Origin: Actinomycetota bacterium | GTDB taxonomy: Bacteria > Actinomycetota > Acidimicrobiia > Acidimicrobiales > JAHWKP01 | Length of the DNA stretch: 40,891 bases | Direction: 5' to 3' | NCBI GenBank assembly: GCA_019347775.1 | Contig: JAHWKP010000001.1 | Coordinates: forward strand, 1-40,891 | Shown here: positions 27,851 through 34,603 of the stretch, one piece after another | Position numbering within the stretch: position 1 is the stretch's first letter | Layout of the letters: every line of letters starts with the position of its first letter | Notes under the pieces: generated by a model | The model's input: only the letters and a program-made list of their open reading frames with translations | What the model was told of the DNA's origin: nothing | The model's database searches: none | Made by a program: the position numbers and the translations under genes

Positions 27851-27887
27851 GTTCTGAACAATCGCCGCGTCACTACGCTCGACCTCC

Positions 27888-28550
27888 GTGCATTCGATCG
27901 TGGTGGGTTGTGGGCGCTTGGGCTCCGAGCTGGCAGTGGCCCTCGAAGCGGGTGGTCACACCGTGTCGATCATCGACAAGCGCAAGACCTCGTTCCAGCG
28001 ATACCTACCCGAGCACTGGACTGGGCGCGCCGTAGTGGGCTTCGGATTCGACCGCGACGCGCTGGATCAGGCCGGGATCAAAGAGGCCTCCGCAGTTGCC
28101 GCCGTCACGGGCGGCGACAACTCGAACATCCTCGCCGCCCGCATCGCCAAGGAGACCTTCCAGATCCCCAACGTCGTGGCCCGAATCCAGGATCCCCGGC
28201 GGGCGGTGCTCTACCAGCAGCTGGGCATTCAGACCGTGGCCACCGTCAGCTGGGCCACCGAGCAGGTGATGCGGCGGCTCTTTCCCTCCGAATCGGTGGC
28301 CGAATGGACCGACGCCACCGGCGCTCTGAAGCTCGTGGAGCGGGCTATCCCCGAGGCCTGGGCCGGGCGGAAGCTGGCCGAACTCGGCGAGGCGGGACGG
28401 TTTCGGCTCGTAGGCCTTACCCGCGGCGGCGAGGCACGGCTCACCGGCCCCGACGCCATGGGCCAGGAGGGCGACCGCCTGCACCTGATGGTCACCGCCG
28501 ACGCCCAAGACGATCTCGACGAACGCCTCGCCTCCGGACCCAGCTCGTGA
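27888..28550 (+). CDS. ceoB: TrkA-family potassium uptake regulatory protein (CeoB-like)
   Basis: A 220-residue cytosolic RCK protein. The N-terminal Rossmann TrkA_N domain has the NAD(H)-binding IVVGCGRLGSELAVALEAGG and the acidic end of strand 2 (SIIDKR), followed by VAAVTGGDNSNILAARIAKE. The C-terminal TrkA_C domain begins around residue 140. The start is GTG at 27888. The stop overlaps the next gene by GTGA. Such proteins gate Trk/Ktr or other K+ transporters in response to nucleotides; here the likely partner is the divergent permease, since no TrkH/G gene is visible. Confidence 0.93.
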   Translation: MHSIVVGCGRLGSELAVALEAGGHTVSIIDKRKTSFQRYLPEHWTGRAVVGFGFDRDALDQAGIKEASAVAAVTGGDNSNILAARIAKETFQIPNVVARIQDPRRAVLYQQLGIQTVATVSWATEQVMRRLFPSESVAEWTDATGALKLVERAIPEAWAGRKLAELGEAGRFRLVGLTRGGEARLTGPDAMGQEGDRLHLMVTADAQDDLDERLASGPSS

Positions 28551-29260
28551 AAGTTGCGGTTGCCGGCGCGGGCAACGTCGGCGTTTATATCGCCAAGGAT
28601 CTGCACGAGGCCGGGCACGAGGTAGTGGTACTCGAGCAGGATTCGGCGCTCGTCGCGAAGCTGCTGCCCCGCCTTCCGATGAAGATCCTCCACGCCGACG
28701 CATGCGAGGTCAACCGCCTGCAGGAGGCGCGGCTCGAGACCATGGATGTGGTCGTCGCCGCTACCGGCGACGACGAGGACAATCTGGTGATCTCCCTGCT
28801 CGCCAAGCAGGAGTTCGCGGTGCCCCGGGTCGTCGCGCGCGTCAACCACCCCGAGAACTACTGGCTGTTCAACGAAACTTGGGGCGTTGATCGTGCGGTC
28901 TCCACTCCGCACCTGCTGACCGCGCTCGTCGAGGAGGCCGTGTCGGTCGGATCGCTGGTTCGTCTCATGGAGTTCGGCGATGCTCGGCTGGTCGAGGTGA
29001 CGCTGGCGGTGGGATCGCCGGCAGCCGGAAAACAGATCTCAGCCCTGCAGCCGTTTCCCCGGGAAGCAACTGTGGTTGCGGTCGTGCGCGGGGAGCACGT
29101 GATCGTCCCGCGCGGCGACACCGTGATCCAGGCCGGCGACGAGGTGATGGTGCTGGTGACCTCGAATGCCTCCGAAGATCAGGTGAAGGAGGTTTTCATC
29201 GGGACGCAGCGTCAGGCGCCCGCTGATGCCCAGAAGCCAACGGAGCCCGCGGCCGGCTGA
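28547..29260 (+). CDS. ceoC: TrkA-family potassium uptake regulatory protein (CeoC-like)
   Basis: The second RCK protein, 237 residues, starting at GTG 28547 inside the ceoB stop. The NAD-binding loop is KVAVAGAGNVGVYIAKDLHE, with VVVLEQDS at strand 2 and VVAATGDDEDNLVISLLAKQ for the family core. The TrkA_C domain (about 135-225) contains GSPAAGKQISALQPFPREAT and VIQAGDEVMVLVTS. CeoB and CeoC probably form a hetero-oligomeric gating ring. The gene ends ten bases before the convergent OB-fold gene. Confidence 0.93.
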   Translation: MKVAVAGAGNVGVYIAKDLHEAGHEVVVLEQDSALVAKLLPRLPMKILHADACEVNRLQEARLETMDVVVAATGDDEDNLVISLLAKQEFAVPRVVARVNHPENYWLFNETWGVDRAVSTPHLLTALVEEAVSVGSLVRLMEFGDARLVEVTLAVGSPAAGKQISALQPFPREATVVAVVRGEHVIVPRGDTVIQAGDEVMVLVTSNASEDQVKEVFIGTQRQAPADAQKPTEPAAG

Positions 29261-29269
29261 CGCGGGCCT

Positions 29270-29632
29270 TCAGAGCAGCTCGTAGCGGGGGTTGAGGATC
29301 ACCAACCGAGCGGTGCGTCCCGACGGGTGGCCGCGTCCCGTAAGGACCAGGCGCCGGCCCTCATGGATGCCGGCGATGCGCTTACGCCCCGTCCACATGG
29401 CCACGACCGTCCCGGTGCCGTCGGTGACGGTGGCCTCCAGCCACGGTGAACCGTCCGGCTTCGGAACGATTCTCCAACTCTGGACCTCTCCCACCACGGT
29501 GGCCCGCTCCCTCGGCGCCACCTCACCGATGGGCTTCGCGTTCGGCACCGCAGAGCAGAACTCCCGCAGACGCTCGGCGTCGAGCTCGGCCGGCGTCGCC
29601 GTGAGCCGCTTGAACTTGTCCTTGAGAGCCAT
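29270..29632 (-). CDS. OB-fold nucleic-acid-binding domain protein
   Basis: A 120-residue protein that is almost entirely one OB fold: AVPNAKPIGEVAPRERATVV, VVGEVQSWRIVPKPDGSPWL, EATVTDGTGTVVAMWTGRKR and RLVLTGRGHPSGRTARLVIL are the successive strands. This matches the small OB-fold protein found next to ceoC in mycobacteria (Rv2694c-like). The fold suggests single-stranded nucleic acid binding; no target is known. It lies eight bases downstream of the RsbW-like gene. Confidence 0.85.
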   Translation of the reverse strand: MALKDKFKRLTATPAELDAERLREFCSAVPNAKPIGEVAPRERATVVGEVQSWRIVPKPDGSPWLEATVTDGTGTVVAMWTGRKRIAGIHEGRRLVLTGRGHPSGRTARLVILNPRYELL

Positions 29633-29639
29633 GGGCGCT

Positions 29640-30065
29640 CTATTCCTCGGCGGGCCCGCAGTACATGACGAGGGTCACGACGGTGCCCTCGGCGGAGGGT
29701 TTGAAGTCGACTTCGTCGACCAGAGACCGGATCAGCGGGATCCCGAGCCCCCGCTCGAAGTTCAGACGCTCCGGGTCGGTCACCGGCGGGTGTTGCGGAA
29801 TGCTCGACGGGTCGAACCCGGGACCTCGATCGTTTACCGACACTTCGAGGCGATCATCGCCCTCGGCCCAGCGCACGATCACGCGGTCGGAAGTCGCCTT
29901 ACCGACATGGGCATCGATGGCGTTGGTGCAAGCCTCTGATACCGCGAGCTTCAGGTCGTCCACTCGATCGTCGGCGAGTTCCCGGCGGGTGGTCGCGAGG
30001 GACGAGACGAAAAGCCGGACGAGGCCGACGAATTCGGGCTCCGCCGGTATCTCCAACTCCACCAT
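29640..30065 (-). CDS. RsbW-like anti-sigma/serine kinase (HATPase_c_2)
   Basis: A 141-residue GHKL ATPase. The N box is LKLAVSEACTNAIDAH, the G1 box is VSVNDRGPGFDPSS and the G2 region is FERGLGIPLIRSLVDEVDF. Proteins of this kind bind a sigma factor and phosphorylate a STAS antagonist. The STAS gene ends 34 bases upstream, so the pair is complete, but no sigma-B/F-type gene sits beside it. Start ATG 30065. Confidence 0.92.
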   Translation of the reverse strand: MVELEIPAEPEFVGLVRLFVSSLATTRRELADDRVDDLKLAVSEACTNAIDAHVGKATSDRVIVRWAEGDDRLEVSVNDRGPGFDPSSIPQHPPVTDPERLNFERGLGIPLIRSLVDEVDFKPSAEGTVVTLVMYCGPAEE

Positions 30066-30099
30066 CGGGGCGCCGTCTCCGGGAATTGGGTGCCTCCGC

Positions 30100-30435
30100 C
30101 TAACTGGCGGTGGCTGCGTCCACGCTGTCGTGGATCGAAAAGACCTTGGTCAATCCTGTGATCTCGAACACCTTCAGGATCCGCGACTGCGTCGAGACGA
30201 GCGACATCTCACCGTCGTTACTGCGAAGGCGCTTCAGCCCGCCGACCAGGACGCCCAGCCCGGTGGAATCGAGAAAGTCGACTCCTTCGAGGTCCACGAC
30301 AATGTTGCGCTTGCCCTCGGTCACGAGCTCCACAAGACGCTCCCGAAGCCGGGGCGCGGTGTAGACGTCGACCTCGCCTTTGACGGCCAGCACTGTGTGG
30401 CCGTTGCGCTCCTCTACTTCAAGGCCCAGGTCCAA
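30100..30435 (-). CDS. STAS-domain anti-sigma factor antagonist
   Basis: A 111-residue RsbV/SpoIIAA-type protein. The phosphorylation loop reads DLEGVDFLDSTGLGVLVGGL, with the acceptor Ser in LDSTGLG. The C-terminal helix is ILKVFEITGLTKVFSIHDSV. The start codon is TTG at 30435 (TTG GAC CTG), preceded by a GAGAAG-like sequence; TTG starts are usually inefficient and might keep expression low. It is expected to bind and inhibit the downstream RsbW-like kinase when unphosphorylated. Confidence 0.92.
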   Translation of the reverse strand: MDLGLEVEERNGHTVLAVKGEVDVYTAPRLRERLVELVTEGKRNIVVDLEGVDFLDSTGLGVLVGGLKRLRSNDGEMSLVSTQSRILKVFEITGLTKVFSIHDSVDAATAS

Positions 30436-30515
30436 CGCTTCTCACTTTCGACTCTCGGGCCCCCCGACCCGGGGGACAACCTAGCCGCGTCGATTATGAC
30501 CCAGCACGGATGCAG

Positions 30516-31700
30516 CTAGGAGCCACTACTCGGCACGGTTTCCAGCGGCACCCGCTCAACCTCGCTGCGCAACCACAGCACGTGCATGAGAATCACGGTC
30601 AGCAACAGACCGGCCGCCATGAACTTGAGCATGTCGGCCTGGTTGGAGCTGGCGTCGTCGAAGCCGCCCTCAGGTACGGCGAACTCCTCGCCATCAACCG
30701 GCTCGGTGATGGTGCGGGGCTCGAAGGGAAGGTCCTCGCTGAACCCGCCGTCGGGCCGCGGGATGGGCTGGGCCTCGGGCGCCCTGGTCTGGTCGAGCAG
30801 CGAGCCGAAGCCCGAGAGGTCGACCCGACCGCTACGGGAGATCGCCGGCGAGCGCGGCGAGCTCGATCCCGACCCACCGCTGGTGCCGCCGCTACCGCCC
30901 GATCCGCTGCTGCCCTCCCTAATGCTGGCATCGCCGTCACCCGAGGGACCTGTGTCGGGCCCGCCAGGCGAATCGTTGGCGCTGTCGTCTCCACCGCCCG
31001 GCGGGTCGGGGACGGTGGTTGTCGCTGACTCCGACGGCTGCGAGGCGACCCCGGCGTCGGCGGTGGCACCGCGGCGGATCGCGATCACCCGGTAGCTGTA
31101 CTTGCCACCCTTGTTGGCCGTGCGGGTGTCGCGGTAGAACCCTTCGTCGGACTCGCCGGCAACCGACCACTCCGATCCGTCCACCGAACGCTGGATCTGA
31201 TAACCGATCATGTCCGGCTCTTTGTTCAGCCGCCAGGTGACGTCGACTTCACGGCTGTCGGGATCCGTGCGCACTTTGACGTCCCTCGGTATCGCCGGAG
31301 GGGCCTCGACGGCGAAGTTGCGGCTGGTTTCACTCGACTCGCTTCCATTGGTGTCGACCGGCTCGTCCTCTCCTGACGCCCTGACGGTCACGGTGTACTG
31401 GCCGTTGTAGGGAAGCGATGGAGTCCACGAGAAGCTCACTGAGGAACGGCCATCGCCGGCGATGCGGTGGGCACTCGGGACTGGACGCCCGTCGGCTGAC
31501 GAGACCGACGCGACCACCTCGAGTATTCGCCCGTCAGACATCTGGGCGTCGCCCGTCACCGTGGGAGTCGACTTGGTTACGACCTCCTGGTTGCCCGGCG
31601 TGTTGATCCGCACCGTCGGCGCTACTGCCGACACCGGATGCACCCAGAGACTCAGGGCGACGAGGGCGGCCGCCCCCGCTGCAGCGATCCGCCTTCTCAT
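30516..31700 (-). CDS. Exported Ig/FN3 surface protein with C-terminal membrane anchor
   Basis: A 394-residue secreted protein that begins MRRRIAAAGAAALVALSLWV, a signal peptide likely cut after HPVSA or nearby. Residues about 27-133 look like a bacterial Ig-type domain (TPTVTGDAQMSDGRILEVVA). Residues about 136-230 are a fibronectin III domain (IPRDVKVRTDP, IGYQIQRSVDGSEW, GKYSYRVIAIRRG). A Gly/Ser/Asp-rich linker (231-290) follows, then a C-terminal span at about 358-377 with a short cytoplasmic tail. It has no LPxTG motif, so it is membrane-anchored rather than sorted. The ATG at 31700 overlaps the sortase stop (ATGA). A partner or assembly factor for the sortase system is likely but unproven. 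Confidence 0.85.
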   Translation of the reverse strand: MRRRIAAAGAAALVALSLWVHPVSAVAPTVRINTPGNQEVVTKSTPTVTGDAQMSDGRILEVVASVSSADGRPVPSAHRIAGDGRSSVSFSWTPSLPYNGQYTVTVRASGEDEPVDTNGSESSETSRNFAVEAPPAIPRDVKVRTDPDSREVDVTWRLNKEPDMIGYQIQRSVDGSEWSVAGESDEGFYRDTRTANKGGKYSYRVIAIRRGATADAGVASQPSESATTTVPDPPGGGDDSANDSPGGPDTGPSGDGDASIREGSSGSGGSGGTSGGSGSSSPRSPAISRSGRVDLSGFGSLLDQTRAPEAQPIPRPDGGFSEDLPFEPRTITEPVDGEEFAVPEGGFDDASSNQADMLKFMAAGLLLTVILMHVLWLRSEVERVPLETVPSSGS

Positions 31701-32320
31701 GCTGTGCCCGGTTCTCCCGACACGAAGTTGGCCTTGACGATGAGCCGCTGCCGGGCTGAATGCTTCGGATGGCAGGTAGTCAACGTGAGCTCTCTCGTGG
31801 TCGGGGTGTTGGCCACGACATCCAGATTGGTGGGTGCCACGATGAAGGGCTGCTTGGACACCTCGTACGTGCAGCTGCCGATCGGTGTCTCCAAAATGAT
31901 GGTGTCGCCGGGCTTCAGCCGATCGAGATTGGCGAAGGGTTTCCCGTAGGTCGTGCGGTGCCCCGCAATGCCGACATTGCCGTCCTCGCACGGCAGCGCC
32001 GTGGTCGGGTAATGCCCCGCCCCGGCCCGCAGCGCGCTGGCAGTGGTTCCCTCGACGACGATCGTGTCGACTCCCAGCTTCGGAATTCGGATCCGGGTGA
32101 GGCTCTCGCCGACCTCGACCCGGCGCTGGCGGTACTTCTCCGCCAGCTCGGGGCTGGCGATCTCGTCGGACAGGCGATCCTGGACCCGACCTTGGTAGAA
32201 GTTTGTGTACAGCGGATAGCCGAGCAGGCCTACGGCGCCGGCCAGCAGGGCCACGGACAGCACGGATAGACCGCGGCGAGCCCACTGATGGCTGCGCAGG
32301 TACTGGATCAAGCGGTCCAC
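31697..32320 (-). CDS. Sortase, class E-like
   Basis: Membrane transpeptidase that links C-terminal sorting signals to the cell wall. The 207-residue protein has a single N-terminal span (about 15-38). The catalytic residues are visible: His121 in GIAGHRTTYGKPF, Cys183 in LTLTTCHPKHSA, and Arg192 in ARQRLIVK. The TLTTCHP signature fits the actinobacterial class E group. The start is GTG at 32320 with a strong Shine-Dalgarno (AAGGAGTGAA) directly before it. The LPRTG gene upstream is the obvious substrate. A hairpin terminator lies between them, so the sortase probably also has its own promoter or depends on read-through. Confidence 0.94.
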   Translation of the reverse strand: MDRLIQYLRSHQWARRGLSVLSVALLAGAVGLLGYPLYTNFYQGRVQDRLSDEIASPELAEKYRQRRVEVGESLTRIRIPKLGVDTIVVEGTTASALRAGAGHYPTTALPCEDGNVGIAGHRTTYGKPFANLDRLKPGDTIILETPIGSCTYEVSKQPFIVAPTNLDVVANTPTTRELTLTTCHPKHSARQRLIVKANFVSGEPGTA

Positions 32321-32395
32321 TTCACTCCTTATGCCGGCTATCGGTCTTTCGATCGTACGACCTCAAGACGAAGCTCCGGCGTCGCCATGACGCGA

Positions 32396-32425
32396 AAGAT
32401 CCCGGGGCACTAGCCCCGGGATCTT
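32396..32425 (-). terminator. Perfect 13-bp hairpin after the LPRTG protein gene
   Basis: AAGATCCCGGGGC (32396-32408) and GCCCCGGGATCTT (32413-32425) are exact complements with the four-base loop ACTA. It lies 24 bases beyond the LPRTG gene stop and 75 bases before the sortase GTG. On the minus strand the stem is followed by only a short T-rich run, so termination may be partial, which would set substrate expression above sortase expression. Confidence 0.75.
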
Positions 32426-32449
32426 CCTTCGTGCTGGTGTGACTAGTTA

Positions 32450-33616
32450 CTAGTGGAGGCTGAGCACCACCCGGCGGGCCACGATGGCCAGCCCGACAGC
32501 GCCAATACCGGCCACCGGAATCCAGGGCATGCCACCGGTGCGGGGCAGCTCTGCAACTTCGACGATCGAGGAGAGGACGGCCGGGCTACCGGCAGCTCCC
32601 GCCTCAGCGTGGGCCAGTTCGAGGACCACGCCGCCGTTGACGCCCTTGAGCAGCTCCAGCTTCACGCCGTCGGCGACTGCCGACACGCTGCCGTCAGGGT
32701 TGTTGGTGACGCTGCCGTCGGCAGCGGTGATCGTCGACTCCAGCGGGGTGCCCGCCAGGATCGTGATCGTCTCGCCGGGAGCCACCTTGACCTCGGTGTT
32801 ACCGGTGAGGGGGGTGGACAGGCGCACGGTCACGATCGCCGGGTCGAAGCTGGCGTTCGCAGTGCCAGCGGCACGGTCGTAAACGGCCGTGGCCTTGGCA
32901 GAGCTGACGATGATGCTGGCGACCGGGTTCTCGAGAAGCCCGCCGACCGGAAGAAGGTCGACCTGGGCAGCCTCGGCCTGACCAACCGCGGTCACGACGC
33001 CGGCGTCAGTGGATACCTCGGACCGGCTGTGGCCGACCACGGCCTCAAGGGTCTTGGTCGTGCCGACTGCGGTGAGCAGGTCACTAACCGTGTCGGTTGC
33101 CGGGTCGAGGGTGTCGGGAAGGGCTCCGAAAACTCCCTCAAGTGCGTCCTGGACAGGGGCGATGACCGAGTTGATCGGCAGGGTGTTGGCCGCGACGTCA
33201 AGCTTGGCCAGCGAGCCCTCGCTGACCGCGTGGGGCATGCCGTTGGCAACCTCAGCAGTCGAAGCCGAGCACACGAGCCCGAGGTCGAGCAGCGGGGCGG
33301 CAACGTCGACCGCAGCTGCGCACTCCTGGGGGGCCTCCTGCTTGGTGTTGTTACCGGAAACATCAGCCTCGGTGGTGCTGCCGAGCACGAGGACCTGGCC
33401 GGCGCCGTCGGCCGAAGCCTTGAGCGTCGAGTCGATCTTCGCGGTCGATACACCGAACGTGGCGGACTGACCGAGTACCGAGAGGTTCAGCGCCCGTCCG
33501 AGGGCGCTACCTGCGTAAACCTCCGGCGTGTCGGCGCCGGCGGGTGCGCTGGCGACGAAAGCACCCGCGAGGGCTACTACGCCGACAACGGCGGTGAGCC
33601 GTCGAACGATTCGCAT
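32450..33616 (-). CDS. LPRTG-anchored cell-wall surface protein
   Basis: A 388-residue exported protein. The signal peptide is MRIVRRLTAVVGVVALAGAF plus VASAPAGA, probably cut before Asp29. The mature part is acidic, Val/Ala/Ser/Thr-rich and beta-like with two cysteines (99 and 116), possibly a disulfide. The C-terminus is a textbook sorting signal: LPRTG at 357-361, a hydrophobic span (about 364-380) and the basic tail RRVVLSLH. The start is ATG 33616 with Shine-Dalgarno AGGAGA (33624-33629) seven bases upstream. No homologous domain recognised in the mature region. The sortase gene follows. The position after the Tad pilus operon suggests a surface-adhesion role, which is inference. Confidence 0.88.
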   Translation of the reverse strand: MRIVRRLTAVVGVVALAGAFVASAPAGADTPEVYAGSALGRALNLSVLGQSATFGVSTAKIDSTLKASADGAGQVLVLGSTTEADVSGNNTKQEAPQECAAAVDVAAPLLDLGLVCSASTAEVANGMPHAVSEGSLAKLDVAANTLPINSVIAPVQDALEGVFGALPDTLDPATDTVSDLLTAVGTTKTLEAVVGHSRSEVSTDAGVVTAVGQAEAAQVDLLPVGGLLENPVASIIVSSAKATAVYDRAAGTANASFDPAIVTVRLSTPLTGNTEVKVAPGETITILAGTPLESTITAADGSVTNNPDGSVSAVADGVKLELLKGVNGGVVLELAHAEAGAAGSPAVLSSIVEVAELPRTGGMPWIPVAGIGAVGLAIVARRVVLSLH

Positions 33617-33728
33617 CTGTTTATCTCCTGATTGTCTGCTCGGCGGTGCCGAGGCTTCGGATGCAGGGAGTGCCTGCTTGCTCTCCCAGCTAGACGGACC
33701 GTTCGACAAATCATGACGACGGTCCTGC

Positions 33729-33742
33729 GGGGACTAGACCCC
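33729..33742. repeat. CTAG-centred box 1 (GGGG-ACTAGA-CCCC)
   Basis: GGGG at 33729-33732 and CCCC at 33739-33742 flank ACTAGA. On the minus strand it reads GGGGTCTAGTCCCC and is followed by GCAGGACCG and then a TCATGATTTG stretch. It shares its CTAGTCC core and a downstream TCAT..TTG with box 2. CTAG is uncommon in this GC-rich sequence, and symmetry suggests a dimeric DNA-binding protein. Confidence 0.45.
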
Positions 33743-33816
33743 TTCTTGCCGGTTGCTAGGAGAACCTAACGGGATCAGGCGTGAATGGCACGGCTTGAAT
33801 GCCAAATGACCCGGAA

Positions 33817-33826
33817 GGACTAGTCC
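33817..33826. repeat. CTAG-centred box 2 (GGACTAGTCC, perfect palindrome)
   Basis: A perfect 10-base palindrome. On the minus strand it is followed by TTCCGGGTCATTTGGC, which parallels the sequence after box 1. The centres of the two boxes are 86 bases apart. The pair may be operators or promoter elements for the LPRTG gene. Confidence 0.45.
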
Positions 33827-33887
33827 GCGCATGGCCCCTTCGGACCATGGCTCCCTTGATCCGGCCACCGAGAGTGAACAGTGCAGG

Positions 33888-34310
33888 TCAGAGGCCCTCT
33901 CGGCGCATGGCGGCGGATGCTCTCAGGGTCAGGTCAGGCACCAGAATGCCGACAATAGGCACCGCCGTGGGCACCCGGTAGGTCAGCCTGGCCGAGACCC
34001 TTCGCGAACCGCGCCGCTGGCCGGTGACGCTGACGCTGAGGCGCCGGCTGTCGAGGCCGGACCTCGAGACCGCTGCTCGCCGAGGAGCACTCCGGTCGTC
34101 TCGCACGGCTGCCTCGCGTACGGCCTCCCGGGCCGCGTGGGTCAGAACCACCTTGTCGCGCACGATGACGGCGGTCTGGAGAAGCGCCAGCAGGAGGAGG
34201 AAGATGACAGGCAGCGCGAGAGCCAACTCCACGGCCGACTGGCCGGACTCGCCCCGCCGACGTGGCGGGGGGCCGAAGCCCCCCGCCCTGCCATGGGTTC
34301 GCGTTCTCAC
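33888..34310 (-). CDS. TadE-like pseudopilin
   Basis: A 140-residue minor pilin of the Tad system. The N-terminal region is Arg/Pro/Gly-rich, then GESGQSAVELALALPVIFLL gives the prepilin cleavage motif: Gly23 followed by Glu28 at +5, then a membrane span (about 29-50). The C-terminal part is basic and beta-like. The GTG at 34310 overlaps the stop of the upstream pilin gene (TAGTG). It is the last gene of the tad run. The prepilin peptidase needed to process it is not in this window. Confidence 0.85.
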   Translation of the reverse strand: MRTRTHGRAGGFGPPPRRRGESGQSAVELALALPVIFLLLLALLQTAVIVRDKVVLTHAAREAVREAAVRDDRSAPRRAAVSRSGLDSRRLSVSVTGQRRGSRRVSARLTYRVPTAVPIVGILVPDLTLRASAAMRREGL

Positions 34311-34552
34311 TAGCCCATGTCGCCGAGGATGGATTTGAGAACGTTCTCGAAGATCTTCTGAACGTTCCCGTTCCTCACTGCCCAGGTCCCGAAGAGGATG
34401 GCGAGCCCCGCCGCGGCCATGAGGACGAGTGCGTACTCAGCCGAGGCCTGCCCTCTTTCGTCACGGGACAGGCGCCGGATGAGGCCCCGCGCCGCCATTT
34501 CGCCGGCGCGGGTGGCCGACACGTACAGAAATGTGCACATCGAGTGAATCAT
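34310..34552 (-). CDS. Flp-like pilin subunit (DUF4244 type)
   Basis: An 80-residue small pilin. The cleavage site is RDERGQASAEYALVL, with Gly34 before the +1 Gln and Glu39-Tyr40 at +5/+6, the Flp signature. A single hydrophobic helix follows (about 41-58). The mature pilin would be about 46 residues. The start is ATG 34552 with an AAGGAA Shine-Dalgarno 6-8 bases upstream, the clearest ribosome-binding site in the operon, as expected for the major subunit. The prepilin leader is long (34 residues). Confidence 0.88.
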   Translation of the reverse strand: MIHSMCTFLYVSATRAGEMAARGLIRRLSRDERGQASAEYALVLMAAAGLAILFGTWAVRNGNVQKIFENVLKSILGDMG

Positions 34553-34603
34553 CGGAAATTCCTTTCAGCCTGCGTTCGGGCGGGGAAGCGGTGGGGCCGG
34601 TGG

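Larger units (their letters stand above)
33617..33887 (-). promoter_or_regulatory. Structured 271-base leader/promoter region of the LPRTG gene
   Basis: Non-coding spacer between the TadE stop and the LPRTG start. On the minus strand it holds several potential hairpins: CATGG/CCATG (33830-33849), GGACCGT/ACGGTCC (33696-33702 with 33719-33725), GCAGG/CCTGC (33663-33677) and CTCGGC/GCCGAG (33639-33653), the last ending about 10 bases before the Shine-Dalgarno AGGAGA. Two CTAG-centred boxes are listed separately. It does not match a riboswitch class I know (the c-di-GMP-I and -II cores are absent). No clean -35/-10 pair stands out. Confidence 0.5.

Noticed and set aside
30436..30515. Terminator between the FN3 gene and the STAS gene
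   Set aside because: The region has a CCCCCCGACCCGGGGG-like run (30460-30477) that could fold, but the stem is imperfect and lacks a T-tract, so it was not called.
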